64,000 nucleotides of DNA from Diploscapter coronatus (GCA_964036155.1 OZ038423.1:27295249-27359248), one strand, 5' to 3'. Numbered from the stretch's first letter, positions 46,401 to 58,614 are shown. Notes: generated from the letters alone by a model not told the origin. Translations and numbers: made by a program.

Positions 46401-49400
46401 TTCACGCTAGCTATGTGTTTATTTGTGTTGTTGTAGAGACTAAAGAAGCCCCTGCACTGTGAAAGAATAGACCGAATTGGGAAAATTCGTCATCTTTTGG
46501 AAGCTAAAAAGGTTTTTTGACAGCTAGGGAAAAATTTGGCAACATTCTTGCAAAGTTTCTGATTTAGGTTGCCAATAATGATCATGTAGTTTTTCCTCTT
46601 GAATATTTTCTCGAGGATTTGAAAATTTTTAAAACCTTGATATGCTAAAGAGTCTTGTATATAGAAGAGAAAAAGTCATGTAAATGGGCCGATTTATGAA
46701 ACTGTAAATAAAAGGAACTAATTTTTACATACTTGATACATTTTATTTCCTCCTAAAGAACAAACTTCACAGCATAATGCGCGATGAAAAACTGCTTTTT
46801 TGACCGTAAACGTTGCCAAAAATAGCTATGCCACTTTCTGCATAGACATAGCTTTTACGCCGACAGGCATTGGGCAAAAGTGTGCAAGTCTGTGCTTAAT
46901 CTCGATGAATGCAGACGCTTCCTCTTCATAGTTCATTCTCGAAAAATTGGAACGGTAATTTATAAAATGATAAATGACTAATTTTGCAAAGAAAAGATGC
47001 AGTCCACGATACGGCGCAACTCGTGAAATAAAAGGATAATTTTACTCGTAGCTAAATTAAATTACCAATCAAACGGTTATCACTGACAAGTAGTTTTGGA
47101 AAGATTTATGTGTCTGTTCAATTTCGAAAAACTAGCAATTTAGATAAAAAGTAATTCTATTATGTGTTAATTTTTGAAATATTTTGAACCGAAACTTCAT
47201 ATTTCATATTTTCCCCATTTCAAACAAAACCTCTTCTTATTCAATTTCTACAGCTATTGCATCATCTGGCAAACACTGCGCTCCGATTTGAGTCATAAAG
47301 GATCATTTCATATTCCGACCCGCATTCTTTTCCTATCCTTTATAATGGGAACAGAAATTTCTGAATTTCAAATGATTTTCTTCGAATTCTCTGTTCGGTG
47401 TAATATTATGGTCTACTAAAAGAAAACGCGGACTTTCCCCGTTCTCTTTATCAACAAACATTGTCATTTTATACTGAAATTTGCAGAGAGGCTTTTGTAT
47501 CCTGTTCGTTTCCGTTCTTAAAATTTCAAAATACAGGAGATTGAGAAGAAAAGACATGTAGAGATGCAGAAAATGTCATTATCTCTAAATTTCCCTACTA
47601 TTATTCGACTCTAGCTTCTCTAACCTAATTTTAACTTTCCGTTTGGGTTGGCCTGTGCCCCTCTTTGTCAGTCAATGTGGGCAGTATTTATTCAAATATT
47701 GACTCTTGCGCCGCCGCCCGCTAACGGTCATCTTTATTTTCTTTGTTTCTCTGCCATTTTTGCACTTTAGCGATCTCTTCTCCTACTATTCTTTCAAGTT
47801 TTCTATCTTTCATGTCGTTTTTGTGCCATTTTTGATTTCTCATATCTTTTATCTCCTATTTTTTCGTACTATCTCCATTTCCTTCATTCCATCGTTCCGA
47901 ATCAATTTCGCTTTGGTCAATGTGTCTCGGCGCTCTGTCGCTCTTTTTCTTTCCCTATTTTCGCTATGGCTCCCTTTCCTTTCCTATTGATTCAAATGAG
48001 CGCTGGCCTACACACAAACACATTTGCAGCTTTTACTCGAAAAATAGGCGCTTTTTTGAAATTTTACCAAGCATCACTTATTTTCATACGTTTTAAAACC
48101 AGTGTCATTTTGCCCCTTTTTTTTAATTCTCTATCAGTTGACTTAAAATTTTTCTCTATCTCATAACATTTTAAATCCTATTTCATTTTGAAAACACATG
48201 CTGAATTTTATCCAACGTTATTTATTCCTTAGAATCTGTAAAATCAGTACCAATTTGTTCTATTCGTAACTTTCCATCAGGAAATCTTCCCTTCTAATCA
48301 GATTCCAGCCCGGACCTTTTATTCTATGAGACAGATGAATGAGATCCGACAGATTGATGACGTAATCGCGAGAGACGCTCCTTTCAAAGGCCCGAATCTG
48401 GAAGATAGGAGGGGAAGGAAGACTGATATTCCTCTCCTCAGCCCTTTATCCCAAAGGTTATCTTTTTATCCACATCTTCTCGAAAAAAGTTATATCCGAT
48501 TACTTTTTATAGATAAAGTCAGTTAATTTATATGAATTTAGCTTGCCTTTCAGCGATCTTTCATCTTTTTCGAATGCTATTAATCCCTCAAGTTAGCTGA
48601 ATAGTCATCAAAATTTCACGTTTTTGTCGAACTCTGAAATTTCATCCCCATCTTCTAGTCAATATCATCATGCTCCACTAATTGTCATTATTTGTGAAGC
48701 TAAATTTAGAAAACCTTTTCAATACTTTCTCTATATCAACTCAAGGCTTGAGAACTTTTACTCCCTAGAGTAAAACTCATAACTTTTAGACATAGCATAT
48801 CTTAACTTGCTATATTCTTAGATTGTTACTCCCAAGTTCGAAACTTCTCTATGGTAACATGCGTTTCGAAAGGTGTCTAGATCCAAAATAAGCCCCTGTT
48901 CAAAGTCCCTCGATTTTAGATTAGAGACGGCTTATTCTCGGTATTTTTAGTGATAAATGATCGAATATTCATGCTCCCTTATCATTTTGATATAAAATTT
49001 TAATGCCGGTCCACTTCATAACAAGCGGCAGGGCAGATTATTGTTTTGCGAGAGTGAACTATACTCATAAGAAAGGCCACCAATTTGAATTCAGTTCGTA
49101 TCATGTCATCATGTTTTCTCCTGAAATTTATGAAACAGTTCTTTCCTACAATATTTTTTTTCTGAGCTATGAGTATATCATGAAAGTTTAGAATGTCAAT
49201 CTTCTAAGTCCAAAACCTATCAGATTACCAAAGTTATAGTGAACGAAGTTAACTTTTTCTTAGATTCGGGAGAAATTTAAATATGTTATTTTTCTAAAAA
49301 AGAGTGATATCTGCTGATTGATCATTCATGCATAGTTCTTATGATTCAATTATAATTTCTGAGATAGTCTGCCAAAAAATGAAAGTGAAATTCCGCTCCT

Positions 49401-49885
49401 AGCGAATTTGGCATTGACAATCGATCGCATCGCAAGGTCGGTTCTGTTACTTGTTTCTATCTTTCGGCTCTCTCACAATTACAATGCTATTTCCATGCTC
49501 TTTCGTTTCTGTCTCTGTTGAATTTCATTCCCACGCTTGATGCCTTTAGTTTTGCATAGGATTGGATTTTATGTGCACACAGCTGTCCTCAAAATGGAAA
49601 TACTAGCGTTTTCTACGCCTCTTTTTACCGAATAGAATCATTTTTTTAGATTTTTGTCTAAACTGCTCCCGATTTATCTACGATTTTTAACAATCGTACA
49701 ATTCTTCCAATTTTTCTACCTATTATACCGAAAAATTTTCATCAATTCTCGTTTAAACCCGCGAAAATCTGATTCGATTTAGGAGACTTATTCGAAAAAG
49801 AACTAGGAAATCGTTTCAAAGGTCGACATTTCTCTGGTCGCGTGTGGGTAATTAGACGTTTTTCTAGTCTCGATTTTGGCAGAAA
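43489..49885. other. 6.4-kb intergenic region, no gene seen
   Basis: Bounded by a minus-strand start and a plus-strand start, so it is a divergent upstream region. Open frames (for example 44724-44918, 47706-47990 and 46187-46405) lack splice context and family features. Around 47650-48010 the + strand is pyrimidine-rich. A GGTTAACTTCAAGAAGTTGG motif lies at about 45127-45146. No tRNA or small RNA gene was recognised. Confidence 0.5.
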
Positions 49886-52389
49886 ATGGCCCCATCCGCC
49901 GACACGCAGCCACTCAAGAAGAAACCCGAAAATGAGACGGTAAATTGGGAAAAAATGTTTAAAAATTCTGTAAAACCTTGCACTTTTATCGCTCAAAAAG
50001 GATGAAATTATGCAAAGTGTCTATTAGAGAGTATTAAAATTGCAGAGGGAAAGAAATCACTGTTATTCAATGAATAGAACAATCTCTGGCTCTATCCGTC
50101 AAACCAATGCAACAGTTTTAGGCTGACGAACCCGAAGAGAACACAGAAGGCAAAGGTCTGAAGAGAGATATCGGCTTGCTTGATGGATGCAACGTCATCA
50201 TTGGATGCATTATTGGTTAGTTGAAGCTGCTCAAACCTGAGATGAAGGTGATTTTTCAGGATCCGGCATCTTCGTCTCGCCAACAGGAGTACAAGAACGT
50301 AATCATCAGTGCCTTAAGATTTTATATAGCTCAAAATTCAGAGGCCGGTTCCGTCGGTGTCAGTTTGATCGTGTGGCTCGCTGCTGGCATGTTCACCGCG
50401 ATAGGAGCCTACTGCTATGCTGAATTGGGTAAAAGTCATTGGAAGAAAATCCTCACTAAGTAGAAATTCTCAGGCACCTTGATCAGAAGGTCTGGCGGCG
50501 ACTACGCGTACATCTTGGAAGCCTTCGGACCGTTCTGCGCCTTCATTCGTCTTTGGATCGAAGCTATTGTCGTTCGGCCTGTCACGGTTACTATCGGTAA
50601 GACAAATAATACATCTTTCAGCTTATCGTGAGCATGTAGAGAAGATCAAGAGCAATGCTGTCTAATCTTACCCTTGTTCAATATAACACGTCCACCAATA
50701 TTATCCAAGCATCTTTATTCAGCAATATCAAGATTACCTATTTCAGTATCCCTGACCTTTGCCATATACGTCTTGAAGCCGTTCTACCCCGACTGCAGTC
50801 CACCGGAGTATCTCCCTGTCATGCTAGCCGTTCTTCTAATCAGTAATCAAATATGCAGCGACTTAAAACTAGTTATTCTTCAGTCCTGATGACAGCGATC
50901 AACTGCATCTCGGTGAAGGCTGCCAAGTTCGTGCAGAATGTGTTTACCTACGCTAAAGTCGTCGCTTTGGTTTTGATCATTTTGACTGGAGCATGGCTGC
51001 TCATTCGAGGTAGGAGAACCAAGCGAAATCATAGGAAATATAAAGTGTCGTGAATTGACTAATAAAGGAGAATAGCAGTAGCGACGTCTGAGCTTTCCTT
51101 TTACAAATGGTTCTTTATGTGAAGACGTAACAAAGCTTTCATTTGTCGAAAGTTCAAGAAACTATGTTTTAGTACCAGAGAAATTCAGGACGTCCTGAGA
51201 ACTACGAATCTTTCGAGAATCTCTGGGAGAACACTCCAACGGATATGACCAAGATCTCCCTTGCTTTCTACGCTGGCCTCTTCGCCTACTCTGGGTGGAA
51301 CTTCCTCAACTACATCGTGGATGAGATGAAGAACCCGAAACGCGATTTGCCCTTGTCGATCGCGATTTCAATCCCAGTGTGCACTATCATTTACACCCTG
51401 ACGAACGTAGCTCTGTATACCACTCTATCGCCGGAAGAAATGCTCGAGACGCCGGCCGTGGCTGTGGTACGTTCAGGAGTTTTCTTAATTCAATGAATAC
51501 GACTCTTTCAATCCGACTAAAGATCCAACAAGTCATACGTCTGACTATCTTTCGAATCAAATGAGAGATTGATCACATGAAGGATGTTGAGAGGACTCGG
51601 TAAAACTAGCTATTTTAGCTCTTCGCCAACAAGAACTACGGATGGTTCGGTCTGGTGATGCCTCTCGCTGTCGCCTGCTCTACCATTGGAACTACGAATG
51701 GACTTATCCTGACTTCATCAAGACTGTTCTACGTTGGTGCTCGTGAAGATCAAATGCCTTTCGTCTTCGGCATGATCAATCGCAAGACCAGCACACCGAT
51801 TCCGGCCGTTATATTCACTGGACTTCTTTCCATGGGCTATTTGTTGCTGTCGAAGGACGTCTATTCACTAATGAACTACATGCAGGTCTGCGAACCTCCG
51901 TATGCGTTTCTAGTTGCTGACAAATTGAATTTTTAGATCAGTTACTGGTTGGCTATCGCAGGAGCTATCCTATCGCTATTCTGGCTGAGGAGGAAGATGC
52001 CCAATGCCCCTAGGCCTATTAAAGTGCTTTAATTCTAATAAATTCCTAGCTTAGCCCTAAATTTAGGTAAATCTCTTCTGGCCTACAATTTTCTTCATCG
52101 GATGCTGTTTGCTGGTCATTATTCCAATCTATGCCGCTTTTAAGGACACAAGCAAGGAGTTCTTAATCTTAAAAGTTTATTTTTAAAAATTTAGTGATCG
52201 GCCTTGCCATTATGTTCTCTGCGGTTCCGGTTTACCTAATTTTTATTCAGTGGAAGAACAAGCCGAAATTTGTCGAGAAAATCTCAGGTTTGCTGAATCT
52301 TCGAAAATTTTCAGTTGATAAAAAATTCAGAATGCATCACAATTTTCTGCCAAAAGATCTTCCTGGTCGACTACAACAAGGACGACTAA
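49886..52389 (+). CDS. SLC7 light-chain amino acid transporter (AAT/LAT family)
   Basis: Thirteen exons join to 492 residues: 49886-49939, 50121-50215, 50260-50298, 50342-50428, 50474-50596, 50757-50842, 50884-51009, 51189-51466, 51619-51885, 51937-52023, 52067-52151, 52195-52287 and 52331-52389. Hallmarks are the [11 protein letters not shown] substrate-site loop in TM1, [28 protein letters not shown], the TM3-4 loop cysteine in [12 protein letters not shown] (position of the disulfide to the 4F2hc-type heavy chain), [21 protein letters not shown] and TIGTTNGL. It should form 12 membrane helices and exchange large neutral amino acids at the plasma membrane with a heavy-chain partner. Which aat paralogue it is cannot be decided here. 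Intron 52152-52194 appears to start with GC (A|GCAAGG), and intron 52288-52330 is 43 nt. Confidence 0.93.
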
Positions 52390-53942
52390 ATTTTATTATT
52401 TTATCGACATTTAGAAATATTGATTTTGTTGTTTTGTCTTGGCGGGCAGTTTTCGTGCGTGTAATTTCAAAGCAAGGTTGTATTGACATTTCATTGGTTG
52501 TATTACAAATTTTCACTGATTCAATTCCGAAGTTTTTATCAAGTACGAGATTTGACAGAGAACGTTTAACCTGGTTGTTCAGAGCTAAAACTCTGTCAAA
52601 GTATCCATATCTATGTGTCTATGAGTTCAAAATATCAAAAAGAAAATCCATCGATTTCTGTAAGTTTTGATGACTCCTTTAATATCGTGATTTGTTCACT
52701 TGGTTAGACCTTTGAAATGTGCAAAAATAATCGTGACATTTTTAAGCAAAGTTGCTATGGTCAGTTTTTGTACTAATTATTTATTGAATAGTGCTTTTTT
52801 TAATAAAAAATGCCTTAAAAATCATCCGAAACCTGAAATAATTACCGATTTGCATCACTTCTTGCCAATTTTGGGCATGTGGTTGATTATACCCGCACGA
52901 GTCAAGGCAAACTACGAAAATTCTCGAAATTCGCCATAAAACTAACGACAAAACGTGAACGAGATCAAAGAGTTTTCGCCACATCTTGAAGCATAGCCTA
53001 AATTACCAGTCGAGATAATTCCCAGCATTTAAGGACCAAGTCAAAGGAACACAATGTCTTCAGGTAAGTCTTTTGAAAATTCAGGTAAGCCCTGCCGAAA
53101 ATACCTAAAGACCAAAATAATAAGGGCCCCTATGCCTCAATTGACGGCAAAAACTCCACTGGATTTAATCTTTTCGTCCAATTTCCCAAATTTTCTAAGC
53201 TTTCATTTGAAAATTTGGCAAAATTCGTCATTCTCTGAGATTGATCCAGAAAAAAACCTAACTTTTGCTTCCTGAAATGAGTGTTTCGTATGTGATGCTT
53301 GCATCATAGCTACCCATTTTGGAGTTGAATCGGATTAAGTCAGGCGTTTTTTAGTGTATATCCTTGAATATTACCCGACAATCTCATAAACGAAGTTCAT
53401 TGGGGCATGCTTTGTTCGGCTGCAGAAAAGTGCTGTGCTCATTTACGCTTCGAGATTTTTGGCTCTAGGACCTTGCCAGGAGCTCTAAGAAATCTCGCCA
53501 ATTTTAAGGCATAGGGTCTGGAGTCAGGTCGGGAGAATTCAGAAACCCAGGTGAAATCCCAGGTTTGTCCCCTTCACTCCGAGTTTCCGCACTCACTCGT
53601 CGGTGAGTGTTACTAAATCAAACATTTGACGAAGCTTGAGATGCAGAATTTTTTGACTTCGATTTTGTTCCTCATTGTTCTGATGATCAAATTATTTTAT
53701 TTCTCACTTGACTCTTCAATTTCTTGAAGCAACCAGCTGAATGATTTCAATTTCATCCTCAACGTTTTTTTTTCAAGCAGGCCTAGGGAGCACTTTCGTC
53801 AGACGAAAATAAACTATGGGGGTAGGTCGTAAGGAATTTCTGACGATCGTCCTCCCTAGATCTGTTTTCGTTATTTTCCTCGAATATTATTGCCGTCTTC
53901 TACTTTCCACGAAAATAAAATTCCTTTAGAAGAATCGCATAA
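52390..53942. other. intergenic region, no gene seen
   Basis: Lies between the transporter stop and the CHK gene start, both on the plus strand. A plus-strand frame continuing past 52390 to 52670 is read-through of the unspliced transporter frame. A small exon-like segment at 53024-53066 (acceptor CCCAG, donor GTAAGT) could be an alternative transporter end but is not supported otherwise. Confidence 0.5.
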
Positions 53943-56293
53943 ATGGGTTGTCGACCCTCCACGCCAGAAGTCGTACCTTCCCCTCCTGTGATATCCGAAG
54001 TGCCTTCCGATCCGAAGAACCATCGAAGTAGCTTTCGACCGTCCATTTCGAGTCTACAAATTCCAAAGGGAGACTATAACATTGATCAACTGACGGAATC
54101 GGATGCTGCTAGGTACGAATTTTCTTTCATTTTTGGAAGACTTCTTGAAGAACATGACCAAGTCCATGGGGACCTTTGAGTCGGTTTTTAGGACGAACTT
54201 TTCTAATTTCTTCCAAAACTTGAGAAATCATTCCGATATTTCCATCGCCTTTTCTATTTCCAGCGAAATGACTTCTCGTTACATAAGCGCTGAAAAAATA
54301 GGCGCCGGAAGTAAAACGAATTGAGCAAAAACCTAAGTGTAGCGCGCAAAATCTCCAACATCAATTCACAAAACCTTCGATTCAAAATGCGGAACTCAAG
54401 GAAAATTATTTAGTGAACATTCTGGAGATAATGAACAGGATCCGCATGAATGTATTTATGGGACGGACATAACGTTGGAGTGGTTGTTGCAGCGGTTAAA
54501 GGAGAAGTTCGGGAGCAAAGTTCCTGCGGAACCTCAGTGGATCACAGAGCGGCTGAACAGGCCGCATTGGAATGGTGAGCGAAATTTATCTTCCAGAAAG
54601 CAACTTGGGAAAACACAAGCCCTCAAGCCATCCTGAAGAGTGTAAGAAAATAATTATTCGTACAATTCACCATATTCTTTCGCATATTTTGCGAATTTGA
54701 ACGCCTGTGATTTCCACGTATTCCTTTAGAAAACATTTCGAAGTTCTATTTTCTTGAAGATGATGATGATACAAAATCATGGTTGTGCAATCTTTTCTCC
54801 CAAAGTTGTGAAGTTTAATGATTCCTCCCAAAAATGTCGTCTTTCATCCCAAAGCGAAAAGGAAAAAGACCGAGAAATAGAGCATAGAAAAGAAAACAGC
54901 GTGAAGCAGAGTTTGGGAGGAATCATTACTTTTGGGAAGAAAGATTACGCAGTTCAAAATCATTTTAGTCGAGTATGCTACATCATCCGTAGTCCGAGTT
55001 ACCTTTGGATGGGAAGACGAAGAGCTCCCCAAGAGCGTCGTCATCAAGACTCCAGTCGCCAAAGGGTTGAGGGAAGAATCGGAGGAGGGAAAGTACCACT
55101 TCATCATGTTCAAGAGGCAAGACCTTTATAAAATCGAGAATAAATTTTGAGTTGCAGAGAATGCAATGTCTATGAATGGACCCAAAGATACCCCAAACTC
55201 GCATCTCCAAGGATCTTTACCATCAGAAAGCACTCGAAGGAGGGCTCGGGAGTGGTCATCATGCAAGACGCTAGTGTGAATTCTATACAGTGCGATGCAA
55301 TAAAAGGGCTTAAGGTAATCTTTGGGTTTCTGGTTCAGGCAAAGTCTTTCCTTGTTAGGTCGACGTGATGCGAGACCTTCTGAAGCACCTAGCCTACCTT
55401 CATGCAGCCTCTATGAAGCATACGTCTTGGAGCACACTGGTTTGAAATCTTCTGATGAAAAAAGCCATTAATAAACATCTCAGATAGCAGATCTACCTCC
55501 GTCATACTACGCCTATGTTCTGGGCAACTTCGAAGACATCAAGAACTTCTTCGAGCGGAAGGAAGTGGATCATTCCAGATTCGTGGTAGGCATATCATCC
55601 ATAAATTTGCAAAAAAAACATTCAAAGTTCAGCACACTGCAAAGTACTTCAACACTGAATACCTCCACACGACTGCCACTGAGTCGGCGGATCACTTGAA
55701 GGTTATCTTACTTCAAGAAACTCTTGCTAAACTCTTTGATCTTCAGGTACCGAAAGTTCTGGTACATGGTGAACCTTATGCTAGTAACATTTTTGTATCC
55801 AAAGATGGTAAGAGCCAGGTCGTTTCTTCGGTGATTGATTGGACTGGTAAGAAAACGCCTTTTAAAGCTCGAAAATTCCAACTTTCAGAGTGTCACTCAG
55901 GATGCTTCGCGGAAGACCTCTGCAAAGCAATTTGCTGGAATATGGCTCCTAAGGTCCATATAAAGTTATTAAATCAAAAAATGGATATTTTAGGACCGAA
56001 CCGACAACACAGCTAACTTATTGGAAGGGTATCATTATCATCTCGTTCGATATTGCAATGGTGAGTGTCCTATTACCGTGGACGCCATCAGAAAGGCATA
56101 CGATAAATTCCTGCCCTTCGCTATGGTATCCTTCGCTGGAAAGGTAACTTTTCGAAATTAAGCCGAAAAGAAAGAAGACGTTTAGGTCGTCCACGCCAAG
56201 AACAAGCCCGATATTGAACCTCTGGTGGAACGAGCTAAGGCCTTGATTCAACAAGTCTATGCTACTGCTAGGTTGAGCAATGCTGAAACATGA
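53943..56293 (+). CDS. CHK kinase-like (choline/ecdysteroid-kinase-like) protein with MGC N terminus
   Basis: Exons 53943-54112, 54414-54574, 54969-55116, 55158-55314, 55359-55439, 55484-55585, 55633-55701, 55747-55846, 55889-55953, 55994-56143 and 56186-56293 sum to 437 codons with continuous phase. The N terminus MGCRPSTPEVV matches an N-myristoylation/palmitoylation signal. The body is of the CHK/DUF1679 aminoglycoside-phosphotransferase-like fold: SVVRVTFGWEDEELPKSVVIK (N lobe, with the expected lysine), DLLKHLAYLHAAS, the catalytic loop VLVHGEPYASNIFV and the DFG-equivalent VIDWT. The family loop is HGD; here it is HGE, which may weaken catalysis. Intron 55117-55157 is 41 nt and starts GC. 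AATAAA is at 56381. The join of the MGC exon to 54414 is inferred from phase. Confidence 0.8.
54264..54324 (+). other. possible alternative stop-containing exon of the CHK gene
   Basis: A TTTCCAG acceptor at 54263 opens 61 nt in phase with the exon ending at 54112. It encodes SEMTSRYISAEKIGAGS and then TGA at 54322-54324. If used it would yield a 76-residue MGC protein without the kinase-like domain. No donor follows that rescues the frame. Confidence 0.3.
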
Positions 56294-56380
56294 ATCCATT
56301 TTTCGTTCTATGAATGTTAAAGTACCTTTAAACTTAAATGACCTCAGTAACTACTCCTAAACTATTAAGCCTAATAACCT

Positions 56381-56386
56381 AATAAA
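56381..56386 (+). terminator. polyadenylation signal AATAAA
   Basis: A consensus hexamer 88 nt after the CHK-like stop codon. Confidence 0.55.
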
Positions 56387-56834
56387 GGTATTATTCTTAT
56401 TATGAAATACTAACAGTAGACTCTATTGTGATTCACCATGATTATGAGCACAGTGAAGTGATGTCAATCTGATTTTATAATTTGTTAGTCCTGATATTGG
56501 TCAAATGTGCGTAATAATGTCATCGCGTCCTATGCTTTCGTCATTTTTTCACGCTTTTTTACCAATAACATCAGCGTTATCAATGGAAGCTGGCCGTTAT
56601 CAGCCACGCAAGCGCCCTTTCTAAATAAAAGCCCGCGAGCAGTCACAATCGATGGTATTTATTCAAGCGAGTTTATTCATACCTTCACACTTTAGCATAG
56701 CATAAAATCGTCGTATTTCGAAATATTCTGCAATTTTTCAGTTTTTCTTTAATTCGATGTCTTTCATATTATCGTGTATCTGCTTATTCCTGTGCTACTG
56801 TTACTGAATTAAATAATACATTTTCAGATTAGCA

Positions 56835-58508
56835 ATGTCTTCCAACGCTCCACCACCATCTTACGACGAAAGCGCTAAACAATTAACTCAGCCGCCTCCT
56901 CCCGGATTTATGCCTTCTGGATCCATGCCGGTTCAGCCTCAGCCTCAAGCAGTTACAATTCCACCACCAAGTCAACCACCCATCTATGTGATTCGACCTG
57001 ATGGATGTCATGAATACGATCACTGTGCAGGTAAATTTTAACCTTCATAATTTCTTGGGGTTTTAGCAATCTTCAAACATTCCTATAAATCTATTTCTCT
57101 TATTGACGCTTATGAGTTAGATACTGCATACTCTTTGCAACTTGCTCCCCCTTAAGCATCGCCTCTCCATTTCTCTTCGTTTTTTTCCGGAAAGACAAGA
57201 AGAAAACAAAAGCGAGGAGAAGAGGATAGCGAAGGAAAAGAAAGGCGGGCACGTGCGAAAGCGAGTTGCAAAGAGTGTGCAGTATCTATCTCCTTACAAG
57301 CGGAATGCCTTCTTTCGCATTATTTCGAGTTTCTAGATGATACTTCAAGCTCAACGCTATAATTTTCGCCTAATATCTGTCAGAATCCTGAACCTCTTTC
57401 GGCATGATTTTAATGTATGTCCAATGCATGAAGTCCATCTGATTAACCTAATTACCCTAATGCCATCCCAATTTCAGTACAAGTCTATAACACCCAGTGT
57501 CATGAGCCTTGTGTTGATTACAATCGACGTCGACGTATCGCCTACGCGCTCTTTTTCTTTCTCATCATAATTCCTCTCTTCGTCTTCTTTGTTGTAGCTA
57601 TTTCTAGCGGAATGTTCCGATGAGATTGATCAGTCGTGAATCTGTGAAAATTAAAAGAATCAACTTTAGTCCAAATCTGTCACGCTCCACCATGTCATGA
57701 TCCATGCATTCAAGAGCATAGAAATCGAAGAATTGCCACTGTTTTTCTCTGTATCTTCTTTATGAGTGCTGTTATGATTTTCTTGATTATTGGCTTGACT
57801 ACCGGACTTTTCGATTGATTTTTGATGTCTTTAAAGATGAGAACTTTCGCGAAGGCGTCAAATGCGCTATTACAGATTTAGTAGAATGGGGTTTAGCTGA
57901 AATATGTTGTAGCTGAAACAGCACATTTTACTCGATTCAAGTATCTTTTATTATTTCACAGTAGTTTCTCAATCCAAAGCCTAAGATATGTACAACATTA
58001 GTAAATCTGGCGGATGATATTTTTAGTCGAAAACTGTCATCTCCAACCATTCCGCCGTCATTTGAGTCGAAAAAAAAAGCGTTCTGTTTCATTTTGATCG
58101 TTCTTTTGATTTCTGGGTTCTGGGTTGGCTTAACTTTCGCTGTTACGACTCTTGCAGGACATTAGATCTTGTTTAAATCGTACTGTACCGATATTGTACC
58201 GTCAACCTCTAATTATTGAAGCCTCCCTCATGATCATGAGATCGTAAAAGAGAAGTCCTTGGGCTTTTCTTAGAGGTTTCACGGTATATATCTTGCCATC
58301 CTTAAAATTTAGTTAATCTAGCTTTAGAGTATTTTTCTAAACTTCTAATTTCTTAAATTTTAGTCCAAATTTGTCACACTCCACCTTGCGTCGAGCACTG
58401 TGAAGAACACCATCGGATGCGACGGATGTGCGGCTGCGTAGTCTTCATCTTCTTCATACTTCCGCTAATAATTTTCCTGATTGTAGCAGGAAGTACCGGA
58501 ATTCTATG
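56835..58508 (+). CDS. proline-rich PPxY membrane-tail protein with four alternative last exons
   Basis: ATG 56835 follows a TTTTCAG acceptor. The first exon, 56835-57030 (phase 1), gives 65 residues rich in Pro (PPPSYDESAKQ, QPPPPGF, PPIYVIRPDG); PPPSY is a WW-domain ligand motif. Four downstream segments each start with an AG acceptor in the matching phase, encode a short Cys/His motif, a basic patch, one membrane helix and a stop: 57478-57623 (QCHEPCVDYNRRRR), 57670-57818 (CHAPPCHDPCIQEHRNRR), 58027-58165 (CHLQP..., disrupted) and 58364-58508 (CHTPPCVEHCEEHH). Each isoform would be about 113-115 residues with an N-terminal cytosolic arm and a C-terminal anchor. The layout recalls LITAF-type proteins, but the LITAF zinc motif is not evident. 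AATAAA is at 58615. Confidence 0.8.
57130..57276. repeat. 147-bp foldback in the intron before the alternative last exons
   Basis: ACTCTTTGCAACTTGCT (57130-57146) is inverted as AGCGAGTTGCAAAGAGT (57260-57276) with one mismatch. The interior is purine-rich. The arms resemble those at 6344-6432. Confidence 0.65.
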
Positions 58509-58614
58509 AAATTTTTGAAGATAGATTCTTGTCGGCGTATATTTTTGTACATATCTTGGGCTTTGATTTGATTATTGATCGTATCTTTCAATATGCATAA
58601 CTAGTGCACATATC

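Noticed and set aside
47706..47990. 94-codon plus-strand frame rich in Phe and Ser
   Set aside because: Pyrimidine-rich low-complexity sequence without splice signals.
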